Source: Membranipora membranacea (lineage: Eukaryota > Bryozoa > Gymnolaemata > Cheilostomatida > Membraniporidae). From it: 64,000 bases of DNA. This document shows, piece after piece, positions 46,270 through 57,358 of this stretch. The position numbers were made by a program, and so were the translations under genes. The notes beneath the pieces are model-generated. The model searched no databases. It was not told where the DNA came from and was given only the letters and a program-made list of their open reading frames with translations. Numbering within the stretch: position 1 is the stretch's first letter; every line of letters begins with the position of its first letter. Where the stretch lies: NCBI GenBank assembly GCA_914767715.1, contig OU612066.1, positions 22,294,283 to 22,358,282 on the forward strand. Reading direction: 5' to 3'.

Positions 46270-46641
46270 TTACATTCCTCCTAGTAACACTTTAACAAGT
46301 GGTTTTAGTAAAAGCCCAATAAATCCTCCTTTCATTAATGTCTTCCTTCTGCTCTTGCGAGATAATGACTTTTTGCTTAGCTGTTTCAAATGTTTGTGAT
46401 ATGGCTTCAGTGCCCTGAATTGGTGTGTCGTAAGTGGAACATTACCATTCCTTATATTACATGCACAGTCGCTCAAGGCATCAACTGTGTCATCACCCAG
46501 ATTCTGAAGTATGCGCTTGCGGTTTGCTCCTCTGCTCCTATGCAGGTCTCTTAAGACATGAATATTACGCTGTAGCCTAGCATCCACCATGTTACTTCTA
46601 ATGCGACATAAATGCAAATAACAAGTACTGAAAATATCCAT
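46270..46641 (-). CDS. Polinton small basic core-type protein
   Basis: 123 residues. It belongs to a small protein found in many animal Polintons: a basic helical N-terminus, then DDTVDALSDCACNIRNGNVP, then Lys/Arg-rich KSLSRKSRRKT and a C-terminal GGF plus hydrophobic tail (KGGFIGLLLKPLVKVLLGG). It is often described as histone-like or PC1-like; a DNA-condensing or membrane-active virion role is inference. It is the first gene inside the right terminus. Confidence 0.8.
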   Translation of the reverse strand: MDIFSTCYLHLCRIRSNMVDARLQRNIHVLRDLHRSRGANRKRILQNLGDDTVDALSDCACNIRNGNVPLTTHQFRALKPYHKHLKQLSKKSLSRKSRRKTLMKGGFIGLLLKPLVKVLLGGM

Positions 46642-46666
46642 AGATTAAGTATGTATCTTATTATTG

Positions 46667-46796
46667 TGATAGGGTAGAAATTGACAACTCCCATACAATA
46701 TGAGTAGTCGTTCCACCAGGAACGTTACAAAAGGGATCGAGCCGCTCATTCGTTTCAATGGGTTCGGGCTAACGACCTGCTCCCACTTTTACTACT
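46667..46796. repeat. Polinton right terminal inverted repeat
   Basis: 130 bp, reverse complement of 29071-29200 with two mismatches. The right target duplication ATTCAG follows at 46797-46802. Confidence 0.95.
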
Positions 46797-46802
46797 ATTC
46801 AG

Positions 46803-48720
46803 TCATCATTGTGCTCAATGTTGTGTCATGGCGTGTCTCCATCAATTGTTGGCCATTAATACTAATTAATACTATAAGTTGTCCTCTCATTATTAGATTA
46901 TGAGAGTAATAATTATGATAAATATTGGATGATTTTTCGTATTCAAAAATGATAAAATTATGTAGTTTATTCCTATGGTGTTCATATGACGTCCAGGATG
47001 TAATTGGATGCCAAATAAAATTGTGTTCATATTATTTTGTTTACGTCCCCTTAGTAATTTCTTTAGATTTTCCAAACTGACTACTTGGTGTTTTATATAA
47101 ATATAAGCACACCATGAATGATCTTTTTCACGAAACTTCCATACTCCTTTCATATTATTCTGGCATCAACTAATGCTGATTTAAAATTTAGTTGAGTTGT
47201 ATAGGATTTGTTTTCTTCCATGTTGTAAGATAACTATCATTGTCCGTGCTGAGTCGCAGCATAAAACATGGCTAGTCCAGACTGCAATCTTTGCTCATGT
47301 CATCAGACAGTATAATTTGGTCACATCAGTTTTATGATTAAAGGGATGTTTTATTTTCAGAATAACTGAACTGTGTCTAGCTGCCGTACACTGATATTCA
47401 GAACTAGAAGGCTACACTGTGGTATTATAAAAAGAGAAGGGCCATGCAGTAGCTAATGCATATCAGTGGATAGATATACCTCATCTGATATAACTTGAAA
47501 GGGTGAGTTTTCATAATTATTCCTTTCTATTCCTTTAGGACCCGGTAGGAGTTAGAGTGTCATCAGCATGTGATATTCTCTCTTGAATCTAAAGGTTGCT
47601 TGTTATGATCTTGGGAGTTGTAGAAAGTGTCAAGGATTTGGATTTAAGGCTTAGAACCAATTGTATTCATCAGCTCGATAACAATTCACATTCATTGTTT
47701 TTGGCAGTCATTACCCCTAACAAAGCTGAAAAATTTGCAATTTTGTGCAATGATTAATCGAAAAACAACGAAATTTACCTTCTCAACATTCACTCTACAC
47801 CAGATGTAATGCAGTTACCCAGTGACAACGATTCCAATTATTCACAATCAAATTTTGAGCACTGGGTACACACACTGATTTCGAGATTACACTATTAGCA
47901 TGTGTATCTCTGATCGATAGAGCTGCTGTCGTAAATATTTGAGTACCTACTTTCGGCTGAATAAGAGGACAACTTATGATCAAACAATCATGATCGAAAC
48001 AGAATTACCCAGCTCTGCATTATTAGTAATTCTATCTTCTCCCACAGACCTTAGGCTAGCAATACACAGTTGTGATTTAACTTTGTTTGTCAAAAATATG
48101 TACCAAATGCTCTTCTAAAACTGTAACAATGGTGAGATTAGATTTTCCCAAGTTAAATTAGAATATTTTAACAAGAAATGAGAAAATGATAAATTATGTG
48201 TATATCCAAAGGTTTGGGTATTCATCAATACGTCTCCTAAAAGCTGAATTTTAGCTGCTCTGAGGTAAGGTGATAATTCACTCTCTATTGTCAGAGATAT
48301 GCATGCAATAGTAGGTATCACGTCATCAGTGTGCTTGATTCTATTGTATATGACCTAATGTGACATAATATGAGACGTTAAGACTGGCAGATATCCAGCG
48401 AGTAGCTACCGGTGGCACACTAATTTATTCCAACGGGTGTTGAGGTCACAAGGTCTGTGATTGAGACCAAAGGAGGTGACTGAAGTGTCTGGACGTTTAT
48501 AGACTGTTGCTGGGGATCACATGAGATGCAACCCCGTTACGGACTTCGTCATCGAGTACATGTAAGTTAGTATTGTTTATGACCAAAAAACAACTGAGAT
48601 TTCTTTGTCAAAATTATGATGTTGATTTGTTAATATGTTGCTTATTAATAGACAGTGTGATCAATATATTTTCCTAGCTGATGTATTAAGTGTCACCACT
48701 GACATGAATAAACTCATTTT
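46803..48720. promoter_or_regulatory. Divergent intergenic region, unit 2, now separated from gene B by the Polinton
   Basis: Aligns to 11,407-12,600 in unit 1 (for example GTCATCATTGTG, GACTACTTGGTGTT, AACTGCCGTACA-type blocks, and AATCTAAAGGTTGCTTGTTATG). It probably supplied upstream sequence for both gene B copy 2 and TRIM copy 2. From about 47,880 to 48,660 the two units diverge and I see no gene. Confidence 0.45.
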
Positions 48721-48730
48721 AGTCCATATC

Positions 48731-48922
48731 AGCCTAGCCTACCCTACCCTAGCCTAGCCTAGCCTAGCCTAGCCTAGCCTAGCCTAGCCTAGCCTAGCCT
48801 AGCCTAGCCTAGCCTAGCCTAGCCTAGCCTAGCCTAGCCTAGCCTAGCCTAGCCTAGCCTAGCCTAGCCTAGCCTAGCCTAGCCTAGCCTAGCCTAGCCT
48901 AGCCTAGCCTAGCCTAGCCTAG
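48731..48922. repeat. (AGCCT)n satellite, about 38 units
   Basis: Perfect pentanucleotide array about 190 bp long, with a few imperfect units just before it. Both sides are flanked by related AGCTGATGTAT(T/A) sequence. Unit 1 has no such array. Confidence 0.95.
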
Positions 48923-49009
48923 CTGATGTATAATATATCACAACTGACTTGACTTCCTTTTAAGCCTTTACATTGTATGCTACCATTTGTCTATGTATGC
49001 TACTGATAA

Positions 49010-51560
49010 ACAAGTAAGATATTGATAGCCCTTACAGGTTAACTTCCATCAATCAATCACATATAAACTGTGTGTAAAAAAATTGAAACTGCCACATGGA
49101 TTTCCCACTTGTCACAGTTTTGTTTCGCTTATTTGTCAGGCTATTAAGATGAGGCTGTTTAACTTATTACACAGCAGTCTGCAGTCAAAGCTTGAACAAG
49201 GAAGTTAGCAACAAGCAGTGGAGATTTAGATAGAGCAACACACAGAGAGTTTACAGGACATAACCATTGAAAATATCAGGTCAGTAGGATGTACAATCAA
49301 GGCATTAGGTACTCTAACTCTCTCTGACTCTTTATATAAGGGTGTTGAACTTCTAATCCCTGTGTTCAGTTTTTTATCACAACTTACTCTGGTTAGGGAT
49401 TAGGGTCGCTAACAGAGGTTTTTTTATAGAGAGATAAGGGTAACTTCATTGAGACATTGATATGAAGGTTATTGCAATCTATTGTTAACCATACTGTGAT
49501 CTCTATTACTGCAGGCTCTGCGATACCATTAATCTTACATTTCGGAATGCTTAACTTCAAGACTCCCTCGTACTATTATACACATGTCTTGCTTGCTCAC
49601 AGCGGACCCCTTCCACTTTAATTCAGTGTTTGGGGAAAGAAAGTGGGATATAAAAGAGCGTCCTAATTTTTTCTCTCATTCCCTGACCCACTTTAGAATC
49701 ACTTGTCAGTGTGATAAAAATATACCCCAGCTAATATAAATTCTTTTGAGTCCATATCAGCCCTTTCATTGAATGCGACTGATAAGTAGTGAGTAATTGA
49801 ACCCTTACAGGTTAACCTCCATATCAATCACATATAAACAGTGTGTTAAAAACTTGAAACTGCCACATGGATTTCCCTCTTGTCACAGTTTTGTTTTGCT
49901 TATTTGTCAGCCAGTTAACTTATTACACAGCAGTCTGCAGTCACAGCTTGAACAAGGAAGTTAGTAACAAGCAGTGGAGATTTAGTCATAACTACACACA
50001 GAGTTTACAGGACATAACCATTAAGGATATCAGGTCAGTAGTATGTACAATCAAGGTGTTAGATACTCTCTCTAACTCTTTTAGGGTGTTGAACATCTAA
50101 TCGCCTTGTTCAGTTTTGTATCACTGCTTACTCTGGTTAGGGATTCGGGTCGCTAATAGTGGTTTTTTTATGGAGAGTAACTTCATTGATATGAAGGTTA
50201 TTGCATTCTATTGTGAACCATACTGTGATCTCTATTACTGCAGGCTCTGCGATGATACAGTAATCTTACATTTCGAAATGTTAAACTGGAAGACTCCCTC
50301 CTATTATACACATGTCTTGCTCACAGCGGACCTCTTCCGCTTAAATTTAGTTTTTGGGGGAAAGAAAGTGCGATGACCCACTTTAAAATCACTTGTCAGT
50401 GTGTTCAAATATACCCCAGCTAATATAAATTCCTTTAAGTCCATATCAGCCCTTTTATTGAATAACCCTTACAGGTTAGCCTACATCAATCAATTACATC
50501 TAAACTGTGTGTTAAAAAACCGAAACTGCCACATGGATTTCCCACTTGTCACAGTTTTGTTTCGCTTTTTTGTCAGGCAGTTAACTTATCACACAGCAGT
50601 CGGCAGTCCCAGCTTGAACAAGGAAGTTAGTAACAAGCAGTTGAGATTTAGTTAAAACTACACACAGAGAGGTTACAGGATATAACCATTGAGAATATCA
50701 GGTCAGTAGTATGTACAATCAAGGTGTTAGATACCCTCTCTAACTCTTTTAGGGTGTTGAACATCTAATCGCCTTGTTCAGTTTTGTATCACTGCTTACT
50801 CTGGTTAGGGATTCGGGTCGCTAATAGTGGTTTTGTTTTATGGAGAGTAACTTCATTGATATGAAGGTTATTGCATTCTATTGTTAACCATACTTTGATC
50901 TCTATTACTGCGAGCTCTGCGATACCATTAATCTTACATTTCGAAATGTTAAACTGGAACACTCCCTCCTAATATACACATGTCTTGCTGACAGCGGACC
51001 TCTTCCGCTTAAATTTAGTGTTTGGGGGAAAGAAAGTGCGATGACCCACTTTAAAATCACTTGTTAGTGTGTTCAAATATACCCTAGCTAATATAAATTC
51101 CTTTTAGTCCATATCAGCCCTTTTATTGAATAACCCTTACAGGTTAGCCTCCATCAATCAATAACATCTAAACTGTGTGTTAAAAAAACCGAAACTGCCA
51201 CAGGGATTTCCCATTTGTCACAGTTTTGTTTCGCTTATTTGTCAGGCAGTTAACTTATCACACAGCAGTCGGCAGTAACAGCTTGAACAAGGAAGTTAGT
51301 AACAAGCAGTGGAGATTTAGTTATAACTACGCACAGTGAGGTTACAGGATATAACCATTGACAATATCAGGTCAGTAGTATGTACAATCAAGGTGTTAGA
51401 TACTCTCTCTAACTCTTTTAGGGTGTTGAACATCTAATCGCCTTGTTCAATTTTGTATCACTGCTTAATCTTATTAGGGATTAGGGTAGCAAATAATGGC
51501 ATTTTATAGTCAACCAACTGAGATCTCAATTATGGAGAGCTATATTACCAGATTTGTAGT
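49010..51560. repeat. Fourfold tandem amplification of the TRIM 5' region
   Basis: The landmark ATATCAGGTCAGTA, the presumed donor of the first TRIM exon, occurs at about 49,274, 50,027, 50,695 and 51,365, giving periods of roughly 750, 670 and 670 bp. Each unit also has TTACAGGTTA, a TATAAAC-like or degraded TCTAAAC site, ACACAGCAGTC and AACAAGGAAGTTAG. Unit 1 has a single copy (about 12,590-13,070). Frames beginning ATGGATTTCCC occur in some units but not in unit 1, so I do not call them genes. Confidence 0.85.
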
Positions 51561-51877
51561 CACCCTTCTGTTTATATACATACACAGGTCAAGCTCACAG
51601 CAGGCGCTTGGCAAATAAGATTCATTATTTGGGAGGGGCAGGGAGAAAGAGCGAATTTAAAAGAGTCTCCTCACTTCGGTGGTAACACATGGATGTGATT
51701 CTCAGTTTGCTATAGATGGCGATGTGCGCCTTCACCTGAGCAAGCAAGCACACCCACATATGGAAAGGCGGGGCTTCCCCTGATCTTCTTGCTCTAAGTA
51801 TTGTTATTAGCAATATTATGTCGATAATGTATTCATGCTTTTAGATCCACTGAGTGACACAGGATCACATAAGAGAA

Positions 51878-54800
51878 ATGGCCGTCTCAGTAGCAGAAGA
51901 TGCACCACATCTGGTAACATGTGGTAACTGCCTCGAGGAAGAGGGGTTTATCCATAACCCGATGTTTCTGCCCTGTGATCATGTCTGCTGTGAGACTTGT
52001 CTGAGGAGGCAACTGAAGAAGACTGATGTAATCGAATGCAGAGTTTGTCAGTAAGTATTAGCTTCACAGAGCCTCTAATATGACAGCATTTCTAAGAACA
52101 GTATTGCAATCAGTCTCTGATTCGAACTTTCAACTACGTATTATATTGTTGTGTAGCTCCACATTGATTCAACTTATCTAGTCAGATGATTAACACCATT
52201 AATCTGTATCCAATTTAAAACATTTCCTTCACATAATTTCCTGTTGTCCAGGAAAGGGGGCGGGGCACTGTTGGTGGGAGAGCTGGCAGGATAGAATAAG
52301 TGGGATGCGTTTCGGGATGGTCTAAGTGGCATGGTTGGCTTAATGGTACTGGCCACATGTATCCTTCAGTAATTCAATTGTAACATTACTCCGCTCGATA
52401 ATTGATTCAGTATGACATAATGCACAACATTTCTTGATTTGCAGAAACATGTGCAAAGTGGTTATAGACAACCTTCCCTCAGCCCTAGAGAATGTTCACC
52501 CAGTTACTTTCTGTGACCCGTGCGAGCAAAGTGGGAAACTCAAGATGACTGCCAACACTTACTGTCTGACCTGTGAACATAAGTTCTGTGCTGCTCATCA
52601 GAAGGTAAATACCAATCGTGAACTTTTCTATGGGTGTCTGTTAAACAGGTTTGAGAAATAATTTTGTAATTTGAACAGCATTATCAGTGATAGCTATGGA
52701 AGGAATGAGTAATATATATATATATTATGTTGATATATATAACTCTATGGTGAAACATTAATGTAAAAGGGAGGGAGAGAACTTTGCTTTATGTCTATTA
52801 AGGATCAAGTTTTTGATAATTTTGTAATTTACAGCTTCACATTGAGCTAAACTGGCATCATGAGACTCAGAATATAAAGGAGTACATGAGATCAACCTCA
52901 ACAGTAGATCAGCAGAAGTTCTGTGAGACCCACAAAGATCAAGTCATCGGATTTGGTTGCTCAAAGTGTGCAAAGGTTTACTGTTTTGAGTGTGTGTCCT
53001 CTGTTGGCCTTTGCCAAAATGGTGAGTGACAATTCCAGTATATATATATAATCTTTATTACTGAACCAATGATCATCTTCTAAAAATTAGAGGCGACCTT
53101 TAGAGGTTTCATCACAATATAAGTAAGGAAGGCAATCTGGTCATGAAAATAAAAAACAGAAAAAAATTAATCCTTAGACTTTATAATTTACACATCCGGC
53201 ATTGCTGTAACACATGAGTAAAGTGTTGCCTCTCAATTCAGTTCGTGGGCTGGTGTTAAGGCGCGTTGTATGTCTACTAGGTCTGCGAGCACTCGGTTGA
53301 GGTAGTAAATGATGCAGGCAGTGCCCAGGTGTCTTGATCTTGTCGATTTGTTGATGGCACATAGAGTCAGAGTCTAGAGTCTAGAGTCGTCTAGTGGTAT
53401 GATGTTTAGCAGGGCTATCCTTTCACTATACTCGTCACAGCCTGGGGCTATAATTTTCAGTGAGAGTTTTTCCAGCTGGATTACTCATTTCTTCTGTTGG
53501 TCGGTCATCATGCAGAACCAGGCTACGCTTCCATATGTCATACGAGGCCGTATACATGTAAGGTAGAACCTCGTGAGTAACCGCTGAGGTACGCCAGAGC
53601 GTTTGAGGTTAAGAAGGGTATAGGTTAGCGGTCTGACGTTCTTCAGGATCGAGTCTACATGGTCTTCGAAAGACAGATGCTGATCGATAGTGATTCCTAG
53701 AAATCTAGTCTTAGTTGTCGGTGGTATTTGTTCTCCATTCAGCTTCAGAGTTGGTGGTTGGAATTGGTATCGAGCATGTTTGTTAGTCAGATGCATAATA
53801 GATGACTTTTTTGCATTAGCCACCATGTTATACTCATCGCACCATGTCGATACTGTTTCTAGAGAGGTTTGGAGGTCCAGTTGTTGGTTTAGTGTTTTAG
53901 CGGGCAGGCCTGTTAATGTCAGGTCATCTGCGTATTTTATTATGTCACATTCAACTTCAAGGCTGTCCACATATAATAGCCAGAAGACAGGACCTAGCAA
54001 TGTTCCCTGGGGTGTTCCATTTATAACTGGTAATGTTCGGCTGGTATTGTTGCCGATGCGTACTGATTGGTATCGGTGTGTGAGGAAGCTGTTGATGATT
54101 TGCACTAGATTATAGTTGATACCCTTCCTTGTTAGCATATCTATCTATCTAACAGTGGTAGTATGAGTTCCATTTTATTGTAATTGCAGTCTCGATAACC
54201 TGATCAAAAATTTGTTCTTCCTCTGAAACTGAGGAGCCAACTCCTGACATCATAATTAACATTTCGCCTATCGGGGCCTCCACAGGAGGTGGGTCTCTTA
54301 ATTAAAAAAAAATAAAAAGCAAAATTAATCTCTATTTGTCCCTTGTTCAGTAAGTAAGACCTGCTAGTGATCTTGTTCCCGACGTGTTCACACCCTTGGC
54401 AATACCCTTGACCGCATGTTCTTACTACTTCAAAATACACTCCTGCAATTTTATAAAGTTATGATCATCACATTGAAGTTTACTCTTAATGTTAAATGTT
54501 CCATCAATATTAACACGCACCATAGATTATTAGATTAGACCAGCTTTTTCAATGCCATATACCAAATCTGATAGATTTGAGTTTTCTTATTACCCTGTAG
54601 GTTCTAACCACAAGCTCATGTCTCTAAAAGAGCTCTCAGCTGAGGTGAAGAGATTACTGGAGCCTAAGAAGAAGGAATGTGAAGAGCTGTTTGATAAATG
54701 GTCAGCTGTGATGAAGGAGGCAGCGATCACGCTGTCTAACTGGGATACAGAAACTGAGAAAGGAGTCAAAATTATTGATGATACAGAGGAGAAACAGGTA

Positions 54801-57358
54801 ATGTGATCATGCAGAAAAATTTAATACCAAAACTGATGTGGGAATTTTCCTTACCAAGCTTTTCTACCTAATTATTCAGGAGGTTCAAAAGTTTAAACAC
54901 CACAGCAAAACATTTATAATCTGAGTGAGCATGAAAAATGAATTTGTTTGCCTCATTTGTATTTTTTCAGGACTGAATAACACTGTAAAACCATTCCGTG
55001 GTCAAATTGTGCTGTAAGCAGCCTTTACATGTCTACTTAATCTCTTTCTTTTATAGATACAAGCTATCAGAGAGAAATATGGAAAGTTGAAGGAGGAGTA
55101 TATCACAAACAGAAGCAGCACAAAAGATAAGCTGACAGAATATATAGAGAAGGATGCTGGTCTAAAACTCACTGAATTTCATGAGCAGATTAAAACTTTC
55201 CGGTCTGATCTATCTAAACAACACTGTGTAAGTTGTTAAATCAATTTTGAGGTTGTGAGTCTAATTATGAATAAAACCAAACACTATGAGCCAGGTGACT
55301 TTTCTCCCCTGCGAACACTCCAATTAATCGTGTCATTTCACAGGATTAGCTTTAGGTTATTAAGTTGCAAAACTTCTGCAATGATATTTAAATTCACAGT
55401 GTACTTTTGTATACCTTTCACTGCTTTTGTCATATTTATAGTAGCAAGGACTATTGAATATATAAAGTTGTCCTCTCATTGACATTGAGGGAGCAACTTC
55501 AAAATAATGTTTTTATCGTTTATTTGGTCGGAGGCTTGAAAAGACAAGCTACCCAACTCAAGCTTCGTCAGTTGTTGCAATATCAGTTTCACATGAAATT
55601 AATGCGTTTATAGTAGTAGATCACCATATAAGTCAGTAAAAGCTTTCTGAAACCAAAACTCCACCCATTTGTAAAGTTTATTGTGAAATTTCCAAAAGAA
55701 AAAACTCTGGGTACCAGTCTTCAATGAAAACATTAAATGTTTTCGTTGAAGACTGGTACCCAGAGTTTTTTCTTTTGAAAAATTAGGAAATTAAGAAATT
55801 TTCTTAATTTCCTAATTTTCTTAATTATAGTAGCTATAAATTAACATACACATCGAATTGCCTTCTTATTATACAGGTTGATTTGCTGCGAACAAAGAAG
55901 ATATTAGAGACTAAACTGGATGATATGGCTGTTGAAGAATTCAAAGGTCTAGTGGTGGAAAATCAACTGAATATCCAGACCAATGGTATATATGTTTTTC
56001 CTGCTGCTTCAATCGTCATCTCGCCATCTTGCCACCCTCCACGTTATAATGCTATGAAAATTTGCGTGCAAACCTGCAAAGTGATTAATTGATGCAATAA
56101 GTTTGAAGTGGAAATGTTGGGCTCTGCATGAGGAGCCACTAACTGAGGAACAAACCTGATAATGCGAAGGATGGCATTAATCCTAGTGAACGATTTGTTT
56201 AAAGTGTCTTGTTCACTTTTTAAACCGCGTAAAAACAAAAAAATAATTTGTTATATTTCAGAATCTGACACCACAGAGATAAACGCTGCTCTGGTTCCGA
56301 CAGACGACTTTTTGATCGGTGTTGACCTCATGGGAAGTAGAAAACCTCCGACCTCGATACGGCTGGTGAAGCAGCTGGCAGCAAATGACTATTGCCTCAC
56401 ATCATGTAGTTATAAAGGTGTGACCTATGTAGGTCTAACCAGCGGCTCAATCAACAGAATAGATGAAGCTGGTAACAAGACAGCGGACTTCATCAAACTA
56501 TCCAAATACATCCTCACCATAAGAGCTCATCAGGATCGACTCTACATTCTCATGTACGGACAACCTTACATGATCTATGTGTATGATTTGAATGGTCAAC
56601 AGACCACCTCCTGGGATCACTCAGACAGCAATGGCAATGGCAATTACAATGGGAACAAACTGTGCATTGTGAACAATCAGATTTTTGCTGCTGATGCCAC
56701 CAATAAGAGAATCACTAACTATAATCTCAACGGGAAAGTGATGAGACAGATTCCATGTCCTACAATCCCGACCAACACCAACATATCCATGTGTTCAGCA
56801 GGAGAAAACTCTGTCATCATCACCACTTACTCACCTGCTCAGGTATTCAAGTTCAACATGAGAACAGAGACTGTACTCTGGACTACAAGCCTCACAGCAG
56901 GACCACTCTCTGTAGCCTGCAGTAATAATGTAGTACTGGTCAGTGGAAATGGATACAACGGCAGTAAGAGAGGTGTATGGATAGAAGTTCTAAATACAGC
57001 GACTGGTAAGAACTTTACTCGTTAAATTATATTATATACATGTAGGTCTTTCATATAACAATAGAGTACTACAAAGTCCTGGTTAAATTAGTTTAGGGAT
57101 TAGGGGATCAGTACCCTCATCGAAGCAATCAAACCACCAGTTAAATTTACGGATTTTGTTACCTTGTTCTGTGCGGTCTAATGTATGCGCATACTTTCTT
57201 ATCCTCTATTGCAAATTTCAGGTGAACACATAACAGAATTAAACGATCAAGAAGGAGTGCGGACTCAAGTGTTTGATTTATGGACAGAGAATAACAGACT
57301 GCTGGTGTCCAGTTATCATCAGAGCTCTGTGCTGTGTTATGAACTTCTCTATGATTAA
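51878..57358 (+). CDS. TRIM-like RING/B-box/coiled-coil protein, copy 2, intact
   Basis: Probable cytoplasmic E3 ubiquitin ligase. Exons: 51878-52050, 52445-52604, 52835-53021, 54601-54797, 55057-55227, 55877-55985, 56262-57005 and 57222-57358; all GT-AG with matching phases, 625 residues. RING at about residues 15-57 (CGNC ... CDHVCCETC ... CRVC). B-box-like modules at about 62-110 (CDPC ... CLTCEHKFC) and 135-180 (CETH ... CSKCAKVYCFEC). Helical, charged coiled coil at about 180-332. C-terminal 290 residues have repeated strand patterns (YVYDLNGQQTTSW, ITNYNLNGKV, VFKFNMRTETVLW) like an NHL-type propeller. The start ATG is in AAGAGAAATGG. It is divergent from gene B. A LINE sits in intron 3 without harming exons. 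The substrate is unknown. Confidence 0.85.
53040..54147 (-). mobile_element. 5'-truncated LINE in intron 3 of TRIM copy 2
   Basis: Minus-strand RT fragment (53,485-54,138) with NGTPQGTLLGPVFWLLYVDS, IKYADDLTLTG and RFLGITIDQHLSF, followed by the C-terminal domain at about 53,174-53,470 in other frames (INKSTRSRHLG / HQQIDKIKTPGHCLHHLLP). The low-coordinate end carries a TATATA tail. The same intron in copy 1 (about 14,499) lacks it. IDQHLSF resembles IDQHLRF of the element at 8.2-10.0 kb, so both may belong to one family. Confidence 0.88.
55693..55777. mobile_element. 85-bp palindromic hairpin in intron 5 of TRIM copy 2
   Basis: Arms of about 40 bp (ACTCTGGGTACCAGTCTTCA and its complement GAAGACTGGTACCCAGAGT) with almost no loop. 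It is followed by a second small palindrome (AAGAAATTTTCTTAATTTCC) to about 55,825. The equivalent intron of copy 1 lacks both. It may be a MITE or an internal palindrome; no clear target duplication is visible. Confidence 0.7.

Larger units (their letters stand above)
29071..46796. mobile_element. Complete Polinton/Maverick element, 17.7 kb
   Basis: Self-synthesising DNA transposon/virus-like element. Termini start AGTAGTAAAAGTGGGAGCAG at both ends; inverted repeats are 130 bp (29071-29200 and 46667-46796) with two mismatches. It has the full hallmark set: packaging ATPase, protein-primed-type family-B DNA polymerase, adenain-like protease, major and minor capsid proteins, integrase with chromodomain. 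The left arm is mainly plus strand and the right arm entirely minus, converging at about 41,015-41,275. Every hallmark frame is open. It inserted after duplication of the host segments, as both paralogous sites are empty. Confidence 0.97.

Noticed and set aside
48731-48922. Telomere-like array
   Set aside because: AGCCT is not a known animal telomere unit, and the array lies inside continuous duplicated sequence.
49867-50655. Frames starting ATGGATTTCCC with a signal-peptide-like N-terminus in the TRIM 5' repeats
   Set aside because: They are not kept in every repeat unit, are absent from unit 1, and end at different points; more likely chance frames in non-coding exon sequence.
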